A stretch of 64,000 nt of DNA from Purpureocillium takamizusanense (taxonomy: Eukaryota > Ascomycota > Sordariomycetes > Hypocreales > Ophiocordycipitaceae): NCBI RefSeq assembly GCF_022605165.1, contig NC_063078.1, positions 1,032,569 to 1,096,568 of the forward strand, written 5' to 3'. This document shows positions 34,701 through 48,605 of this stretch, piece by piece. Position numbers and translations under genes: made by a program. The number at the start of each line of letters is the position of its first letter. Position 1 is the first letter of the stretch. The notes under the pieces were generated by a model, which saw only the letters and a list, made by a program, of their open reading frames with translations, ran no database searches and had not been told where the DNA came from.

Positions 34701-36545
34701 ACGCATACCCGCTAGATCCATAACCCTGGCCCCATGAGCTGGTCTCGTCGCCAACCGAGGGCGGAACCAGTTTCAGGGCGCGCTGTACGTGAGTTATGAT
34801 GTCCACAGCCTCCTCGCTGCGTTTCTTATACAGAAGACCAACTAGATGCTCTGTGGCTTCCAAGTAACTGGGGCGCAACTCCACCGCTTTGAGCCAATGC
34901 CTCTCTGCCTCGTCTTGCCTGTTGAGGCAGTACAGCGTGGCGGCCGTATTTGTAATGGCTTCAACGTGGCTGCGAGAAACGGAAGTTAGATATAAAAACG
35001 ACTCCGCATCAGCCTAGCTTAGACGCACCTCGGGTTTGTAGCAATAATTCGCGAGAACCACGTCAGCGCTTCCTCATATCGCTCCAAGCCATAGTGCAGG
35101 CAACCGCCGAGTAGCATACCATCCACCCATTTCCACCCACTCTGCTCACACAAGCTCTCAAGAATCTCGGCTGACGCTCTGGCATTGTCAGCTGGTGATG
35201 CGCCGGCGAAAGAAGAATAATAGGACGCTGGGGCCTGCTGCCCAGGGGAGAATAATTGCGCTCCGCCAGAGAGATCGAGACTAGGGGAGGGTACGACGTG
35301 TCCGCCCGGTGGACTTGACCCGGCACAGTTTTCTAGTGTTGGCATAGGGTGGTCTCCAGGCCGGCTGCTACCTATGATACCATCCGAGGTAGGGAAACCA
35401 CGGAAATCTGTGGTGGTGCCGCCGCTTAGCCGATGATCCCAGGACGAGCGGATAACCGGTTTCCTGGGTCTTGGATACACAGAGAGCCTGTGTGGTGCAC
35501 CGTGGCCTGATGTCGTCTTCAAAGGATTGGCTCGTCCACTCGCTTGCAGAAATGCCAACAGATCTACATAGCTCTGGTGGGCGTGCGAGAGCGCCTTTTC
35601 TTTAAAGCCAGGGGCATTACTCGGAGCTGTACTGAGCGGTGTTCGCGCCAAAAACGGTGCCTGGTTGACGTTCCAAGTACTGGTGTCGTAGACGATGGGC
35701 TCAGACCCGCGGTGAGGATTGCTGGGACCGGCCCAACAGCCTGGGGCTGAATGACCTGTCAAGTCGTAGAGGACGGGACGTCCATCAGAGACAATTTTTG
35801 GTGGCCCATGGTTAAGTGTCATGGCCGGAGACTGGTCGAAGCCCCGGTAAGCCCAAGGCGATGATCCAGGTTGCCATGCAATGTGGCCAAAAGGAAATGA
35901 TCCATTTATAGGAAATGGCGGAGGGCAAATGGCCCGGACATTGTATTCATTCGCTCGTAAAACAGGCTGTTGTACTTCCATGCGGAATGGCGCTGGATTG
36001 TGATTGAGACTGAGCTGCGTCGGCCGGTGATCTATGCCCTGAGCATGAGAGAATGCGAATTGCGCTTGTGGGATGTGCATGGCCCACGGAGGAACAGCCG
36101 GATCATGTTCATGACCACGCGGCACATGCCCCGCAGTCCAAGACGGCCGGGAGGGATATTGTCCGGCATGGGCCGGGGCTCGTTGTCGTGTAGTTCCGGT
36201 GACGGGTAATATCATTTGCTTGAATGGAGGTGGTCCCGGCACGGGCTGCACCGGAGAGCCATCATACGCCGCGTCGACGGTGCCGCTCGGTGTCTTCCTG
36301 CGAAGCTTGTACTCTGGAAGCTCCAAGACCGGGGGGGGCTTCGCGCTCTGATGATCGTGCGGGTAGGGGTGTAAATGCGTCTGCGTTATTCGAATGGGAA
36401 AAGAGCGTCGGTGTGATGCCGCAATGCCCTCGAGGGGACGAAGATCGTGTTCTTGGGCATCGTAATCAATCGTCCCGGAGAAGGTATCGAAGGCGGGCGG
36501 TGGCGGCTCTGGACGAGTATGCATCTGAAGCGCAGCAGGCAACAT
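31705..36545 (-). CDS. OGT: TPR-containing O-GlcNAc transferase (GT41)
   Basis: Exons 36545-35029, 34969-33128, 33014-32405 and 32343-31705 give 1535 residues. GT41 enzymes move GlcNAc from UDP-GlcNAc to Ser/Thr of nuclear and cytosolic proteins. The first 450 residues are Pro/Ser/Gly-rich and disordered; TPR units follow, clearest around LGSLLKDIGQLDLAIQMYERA and the next two repeats. The catalytic region starts at NIGYISSDFNNHP (His1115 equals the conserved active-site His). It continues with the DGIHILVNLNGYT and ARPAPIQMSFMGF blocks, FNQLYK (Lys1323 at the end of exon 3, the UDP-binding Lys), VLWLLRFP, and CNAHTTAADVLW. All splice joins restore family blocks. The start may instead be the ATG at 36632, adding 29 residues. 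No catalytic residue that I can place is missing. Confidence 0.92.
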
Positions 36546-38198
36546 GTCTAAAGCCAATAGATACAGAGCGAGTCTGGCGGGCAACGGTAGGCGAGGATGG
36601 ATAGACAACGAAGACAGCTGAGAGGTCAGCAACCACTCTTGGCCTACCGCTCAACGCATGGCCATGGATGGTGAGGATGGGACAGGCATTTGGAGCCGGA
36701 GGGCTGCGCCGGTATTGGTGTGAGGTGCTTGCTGAAGCCGATATTCAGCCTTCACTGCCTGTGACACCTAGTGATGGATCGGGGCGGCCTATCTGCGGTG
36801 GCGCGGAGCACGACTCCGTGCAGAAGCTGAGGTCGCAGCGACACCAAGTCCTCTTTCGACCCTGAAACTTGTACCCGGCATACAGCCTCACCGTCTCTTG
36901 CTGTTGAGTTCGGCAAGGCCTGTTTCTCGTTGGCAGAAGTTCCCCCAAAGCTCGATGGCACTGATAGCGTGGAACTGGGTGGTGATGACGACAGCGGGGG
37001 TATCGTTCGGCGATACGGCGAGATTGAGATGGCCGACGGCCAAGGAAGCACGAAGCTGTTCCGATGGACCGAAGCTGACGAGGGCAGTATTCGAGTTGTC
37101 GGAGTTCCGATGATGAGTGTGAGAAGCTGGTTGTTGTCAACGAGGCACACGTTGTATGTTGGCTGTTGGAGGAGGACGAGCGAGCTTCATTCAGGTGGAT
37201 GACACTTCAGCTAAACGGTCCACACGCGTCTTGGCGGCGCTGCAGCGGGTGCTCCACATGTACCTACTGGTAACTTGAGGGGCGGTCTGATTTGGTGCTG
37301 AATAGGCGTAACACAGTAGTTCTATTTTAGTACTAGTCAAGTAGCCATATACGGGGCCATTGAGCCTGGCAGAGAGAGCTCTTTCGTGCCAATCTGTACT
37401 TCGTACGATGGGGTCACGGCGGGCAATGGTAGTACGGATATTTGATTTTCACCTCTCAGCAACGATTTAGACGTTATGGCGCTGGTACAGGCTTCTGATG
37501 CGACAAGCTCGTGTCCCGTCATGGTAGCCATAGAGTAGGCCGCCAATGGTGGTTCTCGAGCGACCGCACGTACCATGGTCACCAGCCATCCTTCTGCGCA
37601 ACTTGCCTCTGCGATACCAGGGTGTTTGGACACACGGTATCTTTATACGACTCAAAAACATTTACAAATCAAAGACACTTCGGCTTCGCGCTAGTAGGCA
37701 CGCAAGCACCGGCCAGTCTTTCGTCGTCACTGCCTATGCAATGATCCACTGAGCCTCTATCGTGGCATTGCCGTGAGAGTAAGAAGATCGCGAGTAACGC
37801 AGTAGGGGAGACAAGAGATCGCATGTAGGCCAAATTAATGGACCCCTACACCCACAGGCAAAATCGCCAGAGTGTTGGGGTGAGTATAGAGCCATCAAGT
37901 AAAGTCATTCTTCCTTGGACAAAAATTGAAATATACCATTGCGAGTAGGTATATTTCAGAGTGTAGCCAAGGGCATTTGAAGCTACTCACAAGGCGTGAG
38001 CATCATACCGCCAAAATTGCCTGAATGGATGCCTGTTTGCGGCGTACTCAAGCAGTCACGGTTCGCGAGTAGTTGAGCAGGTACGCAAGCAGGAGAACGT
38101 TGAATTGTGGTTCCTCAAAGAAGGAATCTACCCAGTTTATGTTCGAAGCTGCTACCTTTTATTATGGTGTGGACAATGAAGGCAGCTTTTACGCTGGC
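36546..38198. other. Intergenic region upstream of OGT
   Basis: About 1.65 kb. Between about 36700 and 37150 both strands stay open for 90-130 codons, but no family is recognisable (see findings). The rest, to the 3' end of RPL12, shows no gene. Confidence 0.5.
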
Positions 38199-38934
38199 CT
38201 ATTCCTCCGGGACTGCAATCATAGGTTAGCTGAGCCACAAGTAACAGAGTGAGTCCACTCTGGGACACGTTTGTTCTTACTGTCGATGTCTCCACTGTCG
38301 ATGCCCTCGAGGATTACCTTGGGGGCCTTGCCGTCGACCTGGCATCCAACGCTGTAGGCGGTGCCGAGGATTTCCTTGACAGTGCCCTTCAGTTCCTTGG
38401 AGAAGGATTTGTAGCGCATGGTACGGGCAATCTCGATGATCTCATCGAGACTGACGGACTTGTTGTGCTTGATGTTCTTCTCCTTCTTTCGGTCGCGAGG
38501 AGGCTCCTTCAGCGCCTTGATGATAAGGGAAGAAGCAGTCGGGACAACAGATACGGCAGCTTGGCGGTTCTGAATGGTAAGCTTGACGGTCACGCGCAAG
38601 CCTTTCTGTGTCCTATCGTTAGAGGAAGCCTCGGATAAAGTTCTTCATGTGCGTATGCTTACCCAGTCGCCAGTAGCCTTCGCGATGTCCTCACCGACCT
38701 TCTTGGGCGACAAACCCAGAGGGCCGATCTTGGGAGCGAGAGCCGAAGAAGCACCCACCTCGCCGCCAGTGGCACGGAGGTGGCTAAATACCCTTTGTGA
38801 GCCGAGTATAACGGAGGTCAAATTGCTGCGGGAGGACGAACATGATCTTGATCTCGTTGGGGTCGAATTTAGGAGCTGAAGGAGGGGTCAGTTACGGTCT
38901 GAAGAACACATAATACACAAGCTGTCTTACGCAT
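38199..38934 (-). CDS. RPL12: 60S ribosomal protein L12 (uL11)
   Basis: Exons 38934-38931, 38875-38842, 38783-38663, 38605-38281 and 38212-38199 give exactly 165 residues, the standard size. uL11 forms the base of the P-stalk (GTPase-associated centre) with 25S rRNA. Visible blocks are [42 protein letters not shown] in parts, [22 protein letters not shown] and the ending DSGDIDIPEE. The first coding exon is only ATG plus one base, and the last exon encodes IPEE and the stop. Four introns in under 750 bp is typical of fungal ribosomal protein genes. Confidence 0.97.
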
Positions 38935-39641
38935 TTTTCTGTACTGGGTTGGCAGAGGCTCGTGGTTTGCTTGCCAAAGAAGATGCTCGGAGGGGTACAG
39001 AAGTCGAAATCTTAGCAGGAATTCGGCAAGTGCAAGTTGACCACTGCAGAAATTCTTGTGTGCGCCCCAGTTCACTGCCCTAACAAGTTATGAAGCGGGC
39101 CTACTGGAAAGCGGCCAATCGATTTGCCGTCGCGTTCCGGTAGCCCCACCACCGGAACAAAGTCACGTGAAGATAACATGTGTGCCCGACTCGTTCGGCT
39201 TAGCCTGGCAAAGTATAAGTATGAAAGGAAGGTATGGCCAAGCACCATTGGTTCAACTTCACCGAAGCCTATTTCATCGATTTCCTCGCCGCTCAGCAAT
39301 GCAAACAGGACTAATAATGTGCCGCGCCTCAAAACCAGTGATTTCCAGCCACGAAAGTACGTAGCTCAACAGTACGTGGCTCAACAGCAATCACAACCAT
39401 CACATTTTGCTACCTACGACAGAATGCTTTGCGCGCCAGAGAATCTCGAGGCCTGAGAAGCTGTGATTTTCACACATTTTAAACCAATCCGCGGAGAGCT
39501 AAGCATATAACACTACTCCCGCAGAGCTCGCAGCTCAGGGTGGGCGCCAAACAGCAGACGTAGATTCGAAGTCTTGCTCGTGCCCATCCGGAAACTCACT
39601 CACCCGACCTGAATGCAAGGCAGGGTTGACTTGCTACGTAA
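38935..39641. other. Intergenic, RPL12 promoter / SEC23 3' side
   Basis: About 0.7 kb between two minus-strand genes. Presumably it holds the RPL12 promoter and the SEC23 3' UTR. A short direct repeat (GTACGTAGCTCAACA / GTACGTGGCTCAACA, near 39358-39388) is visible. No gene. Confidence 0.5.
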
Positions 39642-43196
<3,555 letters not shown>

Positions 43197-44470
43197 ATGA
43201 TAGCTTTCTGCGCAGTACGGCGGCGCACGCGTTGGCTCAGCGTCGTGGTGCCTACTCGGCAGATTCGAGCGGCGTCGCAGGATTCAATCGCTGAGACAGT
43301 ACGTCCACTGGTTTACGACTTGCACGAACCATCCCGACCAAAAACAGACAAGCACCGACACCCTATAATCTTTCTGCATGGCCTATTCGGTTCTAAGAAG
43401 AACAACAGGGGGATCAGCAAGTACGCTCCTACCCTCGCCATCTGGGCTGAGACAGTCTATCATGGGTTGCCCGTTCATCTGACGATGATATCAGGGCTCT
43501 CGCTCGCGATCTCGGCCGATATGTGTACGCCCTGGTAAGTGTGGTTCCTTACTTGGATCTTTAGCTGACAGATTGTACTGACGGCACGCAGGATCTCAGG
43601 AATCACGGTGAATCACCTCAGAGCTCCCGGCACGACTATCTGGCCATGGCCGATGACGTCTCAGCTTTCATTGAAGATCATGGCCTCACCGACACGACAA
43701 TCATTGGTCACTCCATGTACGTCGCGCCAGTACCCTTCTTTGCCTACCTTGCTTTCGTTCTCTGCCACGTTCAATTTACGAACTGCCAGCCTCTTAGGGG
43801 AGCTAAAACCGCCATGACGCTCGCCCTGCGCTCGCCTAATGCTGTTGCCAACATAGTTGCTGTCGACAATGCCCCTGTCGATGCTGCTCTTAGGAATGAT
43901 TTTTCGCATTACATTCGAGGCATGGAAAAGATTCAGACGGCCGGTGTCACACGACAGGCCCAGGCGGACCAGATACTGCAAAAATACGAGGAGGTGCGCT
44001 CACCAACCGCGCCGAGAATACCTCTCCAATCCAATGACAACATATAAACCCTAACCAACGTATGCTACAGTCACTACCGATCCGTCAATTCTTGCTCGGG
44101 AACCTTTATCGCCCACCTGGAGAACAAGCTCAGCAGTTCCGTATCCCGCTCAGCATCCTTGCACGGTCTCTGGGTCACCTGGGCGACTTCCCCTTCAAGG
44201 ATCCGCGCGAGCGTCGATTTGAGAAGCCCGCCTTGTTCATTCGCGGGACGAAGAGCACATATGTGCCAGACGATGTGCTACCTGTTACTGGGCAATTCTT
44301 CCCTCTGTTTCGGGTTGCTGATATCGATGCTGGCCATTGGCTGATTTCGGAGCAACCGGAGGCCTTTCGACAGGGTATTCAATAACTCATGACCACCAGA
44401 TTCCCGTGTACTTGGAGTGCTGACTGTTAACAAATTAGTCGTGGTTGACTTTTTGCGCGACACCGAATAG
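43197..44470 (+). CDS. IMO32: Mitochondrial alpha/beta hydrolase, ABHD11/Imo32 type
   Basis: Exons 43197-43420, 43495-43534, 43592-43716, 43798-43993, 44071-44374 and 44439-44470 give 306 residues. The N-terminus is rich in Arg and Ala with no acidic residue in the first 25, consistent with a mitochondrial targeting peptide. The fold markers are the oxyanion segment IIFLHGLFGSKKN, the nucleophile elbow G127-H-S129-M-G131 (rebuilt across intron 3), an acid-side loop FIRGTKSTYVPDD, and the catalytic His in DAGHWL. The 32-nt last exon encodes VVVDFLRDTE; reading through its intron instead gives a premature stop at 44385. Fungal relatives include Imo32 and the ethanol acetyltransferase Eat1, and I cannot tell the substrate from sequence. 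Its 3' end converges on RPS1. Confidence 0.87.
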
Positions 44471-45037
44471 CTCTCGACCGGCCATGCCCAATTAAATAGC
44501 AAAGCCCAAAGCATGCACCGGCGTAGCGTCATATAAATCCCACAAGCACTGGCGGTAATTTTCGAGCCTGTGTCGAGATAGCTTTGATTGCTAAACATGA
44601 GATTTACTGCATGTGAGGTATTCCATGCCGAGGTGGAGCAGAAGCACCGGCTCTGCTGCTGGCGTGCTGTGGCTGAGAATTGGCCGCCAACAGTGTCCAA
44701 AAGCGCGTACTTGACTCGTGGGCTCCTTCCGAGACGGCTGGTCATTCTGGGTCACCGGAGCAAAGCTCGACCCGATGGGCGTCGATTCTCGAATATGCAC
44801 TCAAGGGGCTGTGGATCATCTCGGGGATGCCAGCAGCACCTCGTGCCGATTGCGCATTGCGTCACGAGCATAGATATGCATAGGACAATGTAGAACCCTT
44901 TTACCATTTCATGGGGACATTACCGTAGCCCCCAACCGCCTTAGATGCTACGCCATTTGCGATGACCGAAACAATGGGGTGAGTGAATCACCCGCGAGGG
45001 TCCCTGTTCCCCCACGCCTGTTCACAGAAAGCGCCCT
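44471..45037. other. Convergent intergenic region (hydrolase / RPS1)
   Basis: 567 bp between converging stop codons, presumably both 3' UTRs. An ATTAAATAG motif near 44490 could be a poly(A) signal. No gene seen. Confidence 0.5.
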
Positions 45038-46109
45038 TCAAACCTGTTCCAAGACTCGCTCCTTGAACTCTCGCTCAACCTTCTGGCCTTGATCATCCGT
45101 TCCCGACTCTCCATGAAGCGCCATCAAGGCACCCAGATCGAACTTAGGCGCCTTCAGTAGCTTAACCTTCCGGATGTGCACCTGTCAAAAGAAATGCGTC
45201 AGCGTCTTAGTCTCCAGAAAACGGCCCAAATCGTATGTCTCAGGACGTCAAGTGCCGGCTTACATTCTGCAGAGGGTAGATGCCCTGAGTCGACTTCTCA
45301 ATCTCGCGGCCGATGACCTCAGGGATCAACTTGGAGGTGAGCTGGGTAAGAGTGCAGCTGGAAGCCTCGCGCTGGATGATGTCCGTCATCTTGCGCCGAA
45401 TGGCGCGGATCTGCGACGATGCAGCGTAGGTGGTCTTCTTGATCTGGTTGGGTCGTCGCTTGGTGAAGGCAATGGCGAAGAGACGAATAAGGTAGTCATC
45501 GGTGGTCTTGACCGTGACATTGGCCTCGATCAGGGTCTGCCACTTGCGAACGAGAGATCGCAGCTTGTCCGAAGTGAAATCGAGGCCATGGAAGTTGGTG
45601 AGGCAGTTCTTGCCCTGAACCTCATCCACACGAAGACGGACCTTGCGGAACGCGTGGTCCTCGTCCTTCTGCAAATCGGCCAGCGAAACTTCGACGATGC
45701 GGCCCTTGAGGGCGTCGTTCGCGTTCTTCAAACCGGTGGTGCGGTTGACGAGAGTCTTGCCGACACTGAGTGGTAAGTGTTAGCGGCCGTCCGATCATCC
45801 CGGGTATAAGGAAATTGTTGATAATGCTGCAATTGCTCGCTCGGCTGCACTCACTCTCGCACGTTGAAGGGGCTGGGAGCCTGAAGAAAGCATATCTGTC
45901 AGCACATGCTGGGAGATGCGAGCAAGACAGCATCGAAATCTGTCTCGAGCGGCGTACCTTGATCGAGTACCAGTCCTTGCGGGAGAAGGGGTCGACGGTC
46001 TTCTTCTTGAGACCCTTCTTGCCCTTGGAGAGCCTCTTGTTCCTACACGCAGTTAGTCTCCAAAATGTGATGCGTCCATTGCTACCAGCACTCACTTTCC
46101 AACAGCCAT
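45038..46109 (-). CDS. RPS1: 40S ribosomal protein S1 (eS1, S3a family)
   Basis: Exons 46109-46096, 46042-45958, 45880-45855, 45765-45264 and 45181-45038 give 256 residues, the standard eS1 length. eS1 lies at the mRNA exit side of the small subunit. Recognisable blocks are [54 protein letters not shown], the long exon-4 core ([13 protein letters not shown]) and the tail [16 protein letters not shown]. The first coding exon is 14 nt and the third only 26 nt. All introns have standard ends. The frame is continuous and the ends match the family. Confidence 0.97.
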
Positions 46110-48605
46110 GATTGCTGGCCAACTTGATGATCAGTTGGAGAATCAAAGGTGCTAGATGGGTGGGTGGTGGAGGGGCGAGAATAATTTCAATTCTTGTGTG
46201 CAGCGACTAGGTCTAAGCGAGCCCAGTCCAAAAAAAAACCACGGGCCATCTATTTTCCCGGACCCCAGTCACGCGCGTACGTCATCACGTGATATGTCAC
46301 GATCTCAGCTTCATGCATGGGACAAAAAATCTTGGCGCCACTTTCGTGGGAAACATACCCATTCCGCCGAGTTATCCCTTGCTGTCCATGTGGACGGTCT
46401 GCACCATTGCACTCTCGCCACGAAACGCACATCAAATTTTTCCAGTTCTCCAGATCATTCACTGTGGAAACCATACGTCTCTCAGTGAACGTTGGCCTTC
46501 ACTAGGATGCAAGCCTAGTCGTGGTGAGTCATTGATGGCTGCTATCGATTACCGGCTCGAGTGACTGCACACACGATACGAAGTGCACGCATCGAAACTG
46601 ATCGTCGACATGAAACTGCTCGCTTCAATCTTGAATTGCGCTTTGTCTTGACTGGGTAATTACTTTGTGTTAGTACCTATGAAAGGTAGGTAAGGTAGGC
46701 AGTGAATAGGTACACAGTAGGTGGTCTGGCATTCGTGCAAAGTACCAAGAAGGTGGAAGAAAGGTACACTCAAAGAGCTCCCAACACCCCTTTCTCTGTA
46801 CCTTGGGTGCTAAGTGGCCCCTCTTCCCTTTCCTTCTGGTAGTAGCAGTGTTTTACCCACTGAATCAAGAGAGGTTCTTTTCCCTTGGACAATGCCTCTG
46901 AGCTTTTACTATCGCCCTCGCGCGGTGCAATTTGACACAAAACATCTCTCCAGGAAGCGACTGCGGCGGCAGGTGCATTGATCCCGCTGGTCCTTATAAC
47001 GGCGTCCTACTAGAAACGTGGAAGCAACCTTGCCTTGTTGTTGCGCTGGTGCTCAACCCCTGTTTCGGTCCTACCGTGGCATATCGTTTTGTGCCGCAAA
47101 ATAGTTGAGGTCTCGAGTAAGAAGCGTTCAATGAGATGGTCTAGATTCTTCGGACCGATGGTTTCAACCCGGGCAGTCATGGACGAGACCGACGATGTGC
47201 ACCTGCAAGTCCATCCCGGCACACCTAGCTCAGTTAGGCTCTTTGGTGCCGCATGGCTCCGATATACTCCATTTGTCGAAATTGGGGAAACTGAAGTAAC
47301 AATCTGGCAGCCCAGTTTGGAGGTTAGTGCTCTGGTCGTCCCCCGGAGCCCGAGGTGCCATCACGACACGTGCCTGATTGAGACTCCTGTGGCAGGTCAT
47401 CGCCACCATATTTGTCGGCGTGCGCGACAGTGTGTTGCTGCTCCCCGCGAGCATCCATGACCGTGGTCGACTGTTGTAATCGCTCCGACGAACAGTTTGA
47501 GGTGATGATCTGCCTCGTAACAGGGTAGATCCAGGCTTTGCTAAGCAATTCAGTTGCCTTCTTTGGACAGGCTGGGTTGACAAGAGAGCCCCGGAGGGCA
47601 TTGTGTGTTGTGATTGATGGTTCGGTGACGCTCGACCGTAGGAGGCTCGGTCGTTTCGGTCTTGTCCCCATAATGCAGCTCCCTTGTTCAAGGGTTAGCT
47701 GGGTGATGGTTGAAAATTCTCAGAAGCAAAGACGCCATCATACCATTAGGTAAATTCATGGTCCTCTGCTACATGCGTCGCTTCTACCTTTTTCAGCCAG
47801 TGAGGGCAGCATCCGCGACCCACGATTGTTTGCAAGTCAGGGAACGGGGTCGCTCGTGGCATTATAAGGTTGTCCGTTGGGGTAGACTCTAGGCTTGAGG
47901 TGCTTGGGATCAGTCGACCTGTGCATGATGTACGCTCGGGGTCGGGTATCGAGGGGCGTGCCCCTGTGTCGTGCGATTGCCAAGTTGGGTGCCAATAACC
48001 GCTTGCAACCAATTGAAGCGTCTGGGGCCTTCGAGTTTGAGCCACTGACATTGCCAGCCGGGCCCTACCGACTCGAAAAGGACGGTCGGTGCTGCCCAAC
48101 TGCCAGGAAGCAAGCACCAACGTGGATTCGGCCTGCAGGCTTACCGACACGTGGCTACCGTGTCACTGCCCTAGGCTGCATCACTTTGACACACGAATTC
48201 GGATATCGATGCACCTCCGACATGGCCCGTGATCAGTACTCTTATAAATTTGGAGATTTCTTTTCTCTGTTTGTGATCTTCGGGCACTGATTCTCAGCTG
48301 CGGCATCGTGGTGCCTTTGGCAGGGGCGGCGAAAGGGCTATCTTCTGGCACCAGCCAACAGCAGACAGATATAGGTCCTGGGGAGGTTTACGTAGACCTC
48401 TATAACATGTGCCGGAAGCCCTGCCCCGCCTTGCTCCCGATACTATGTGTAAAACGTCGCCCACGCCCAGCTGCACGTGTCCACCAGGAGAACTCTCATC
48501 CCATCTAGACCACTGCCCGGGTCGCACCTTAGTGATCAATGCTTCGGAGGCGTTAGTAACGAACAAACGCGCTGGTCATGAGTTCCAGTCCTTGAATAGG
48601 GTAAC
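46110..48605. other. Intergenic region between RPS1 and URC1, no gene recognised
   Basis: About 2.5 kb. It includes the RPS1 promoter and a TACCTA/AGGTAGG cluster at 46665-46760. Frames of up to about 150 codons on both strands between 47000 and 48300 have ordinary composition but no recognisable domain. A decayed gene is possible but not demonstrable. Confidence 0.5.

Noticed and set aside
46110..48605. Relic gene between RPS1 and URC1
   Set aside because: Frames of 110-150 codons have normal composition but I could not recognise any motif, and none can be joined into a longer product by standard splice sites.
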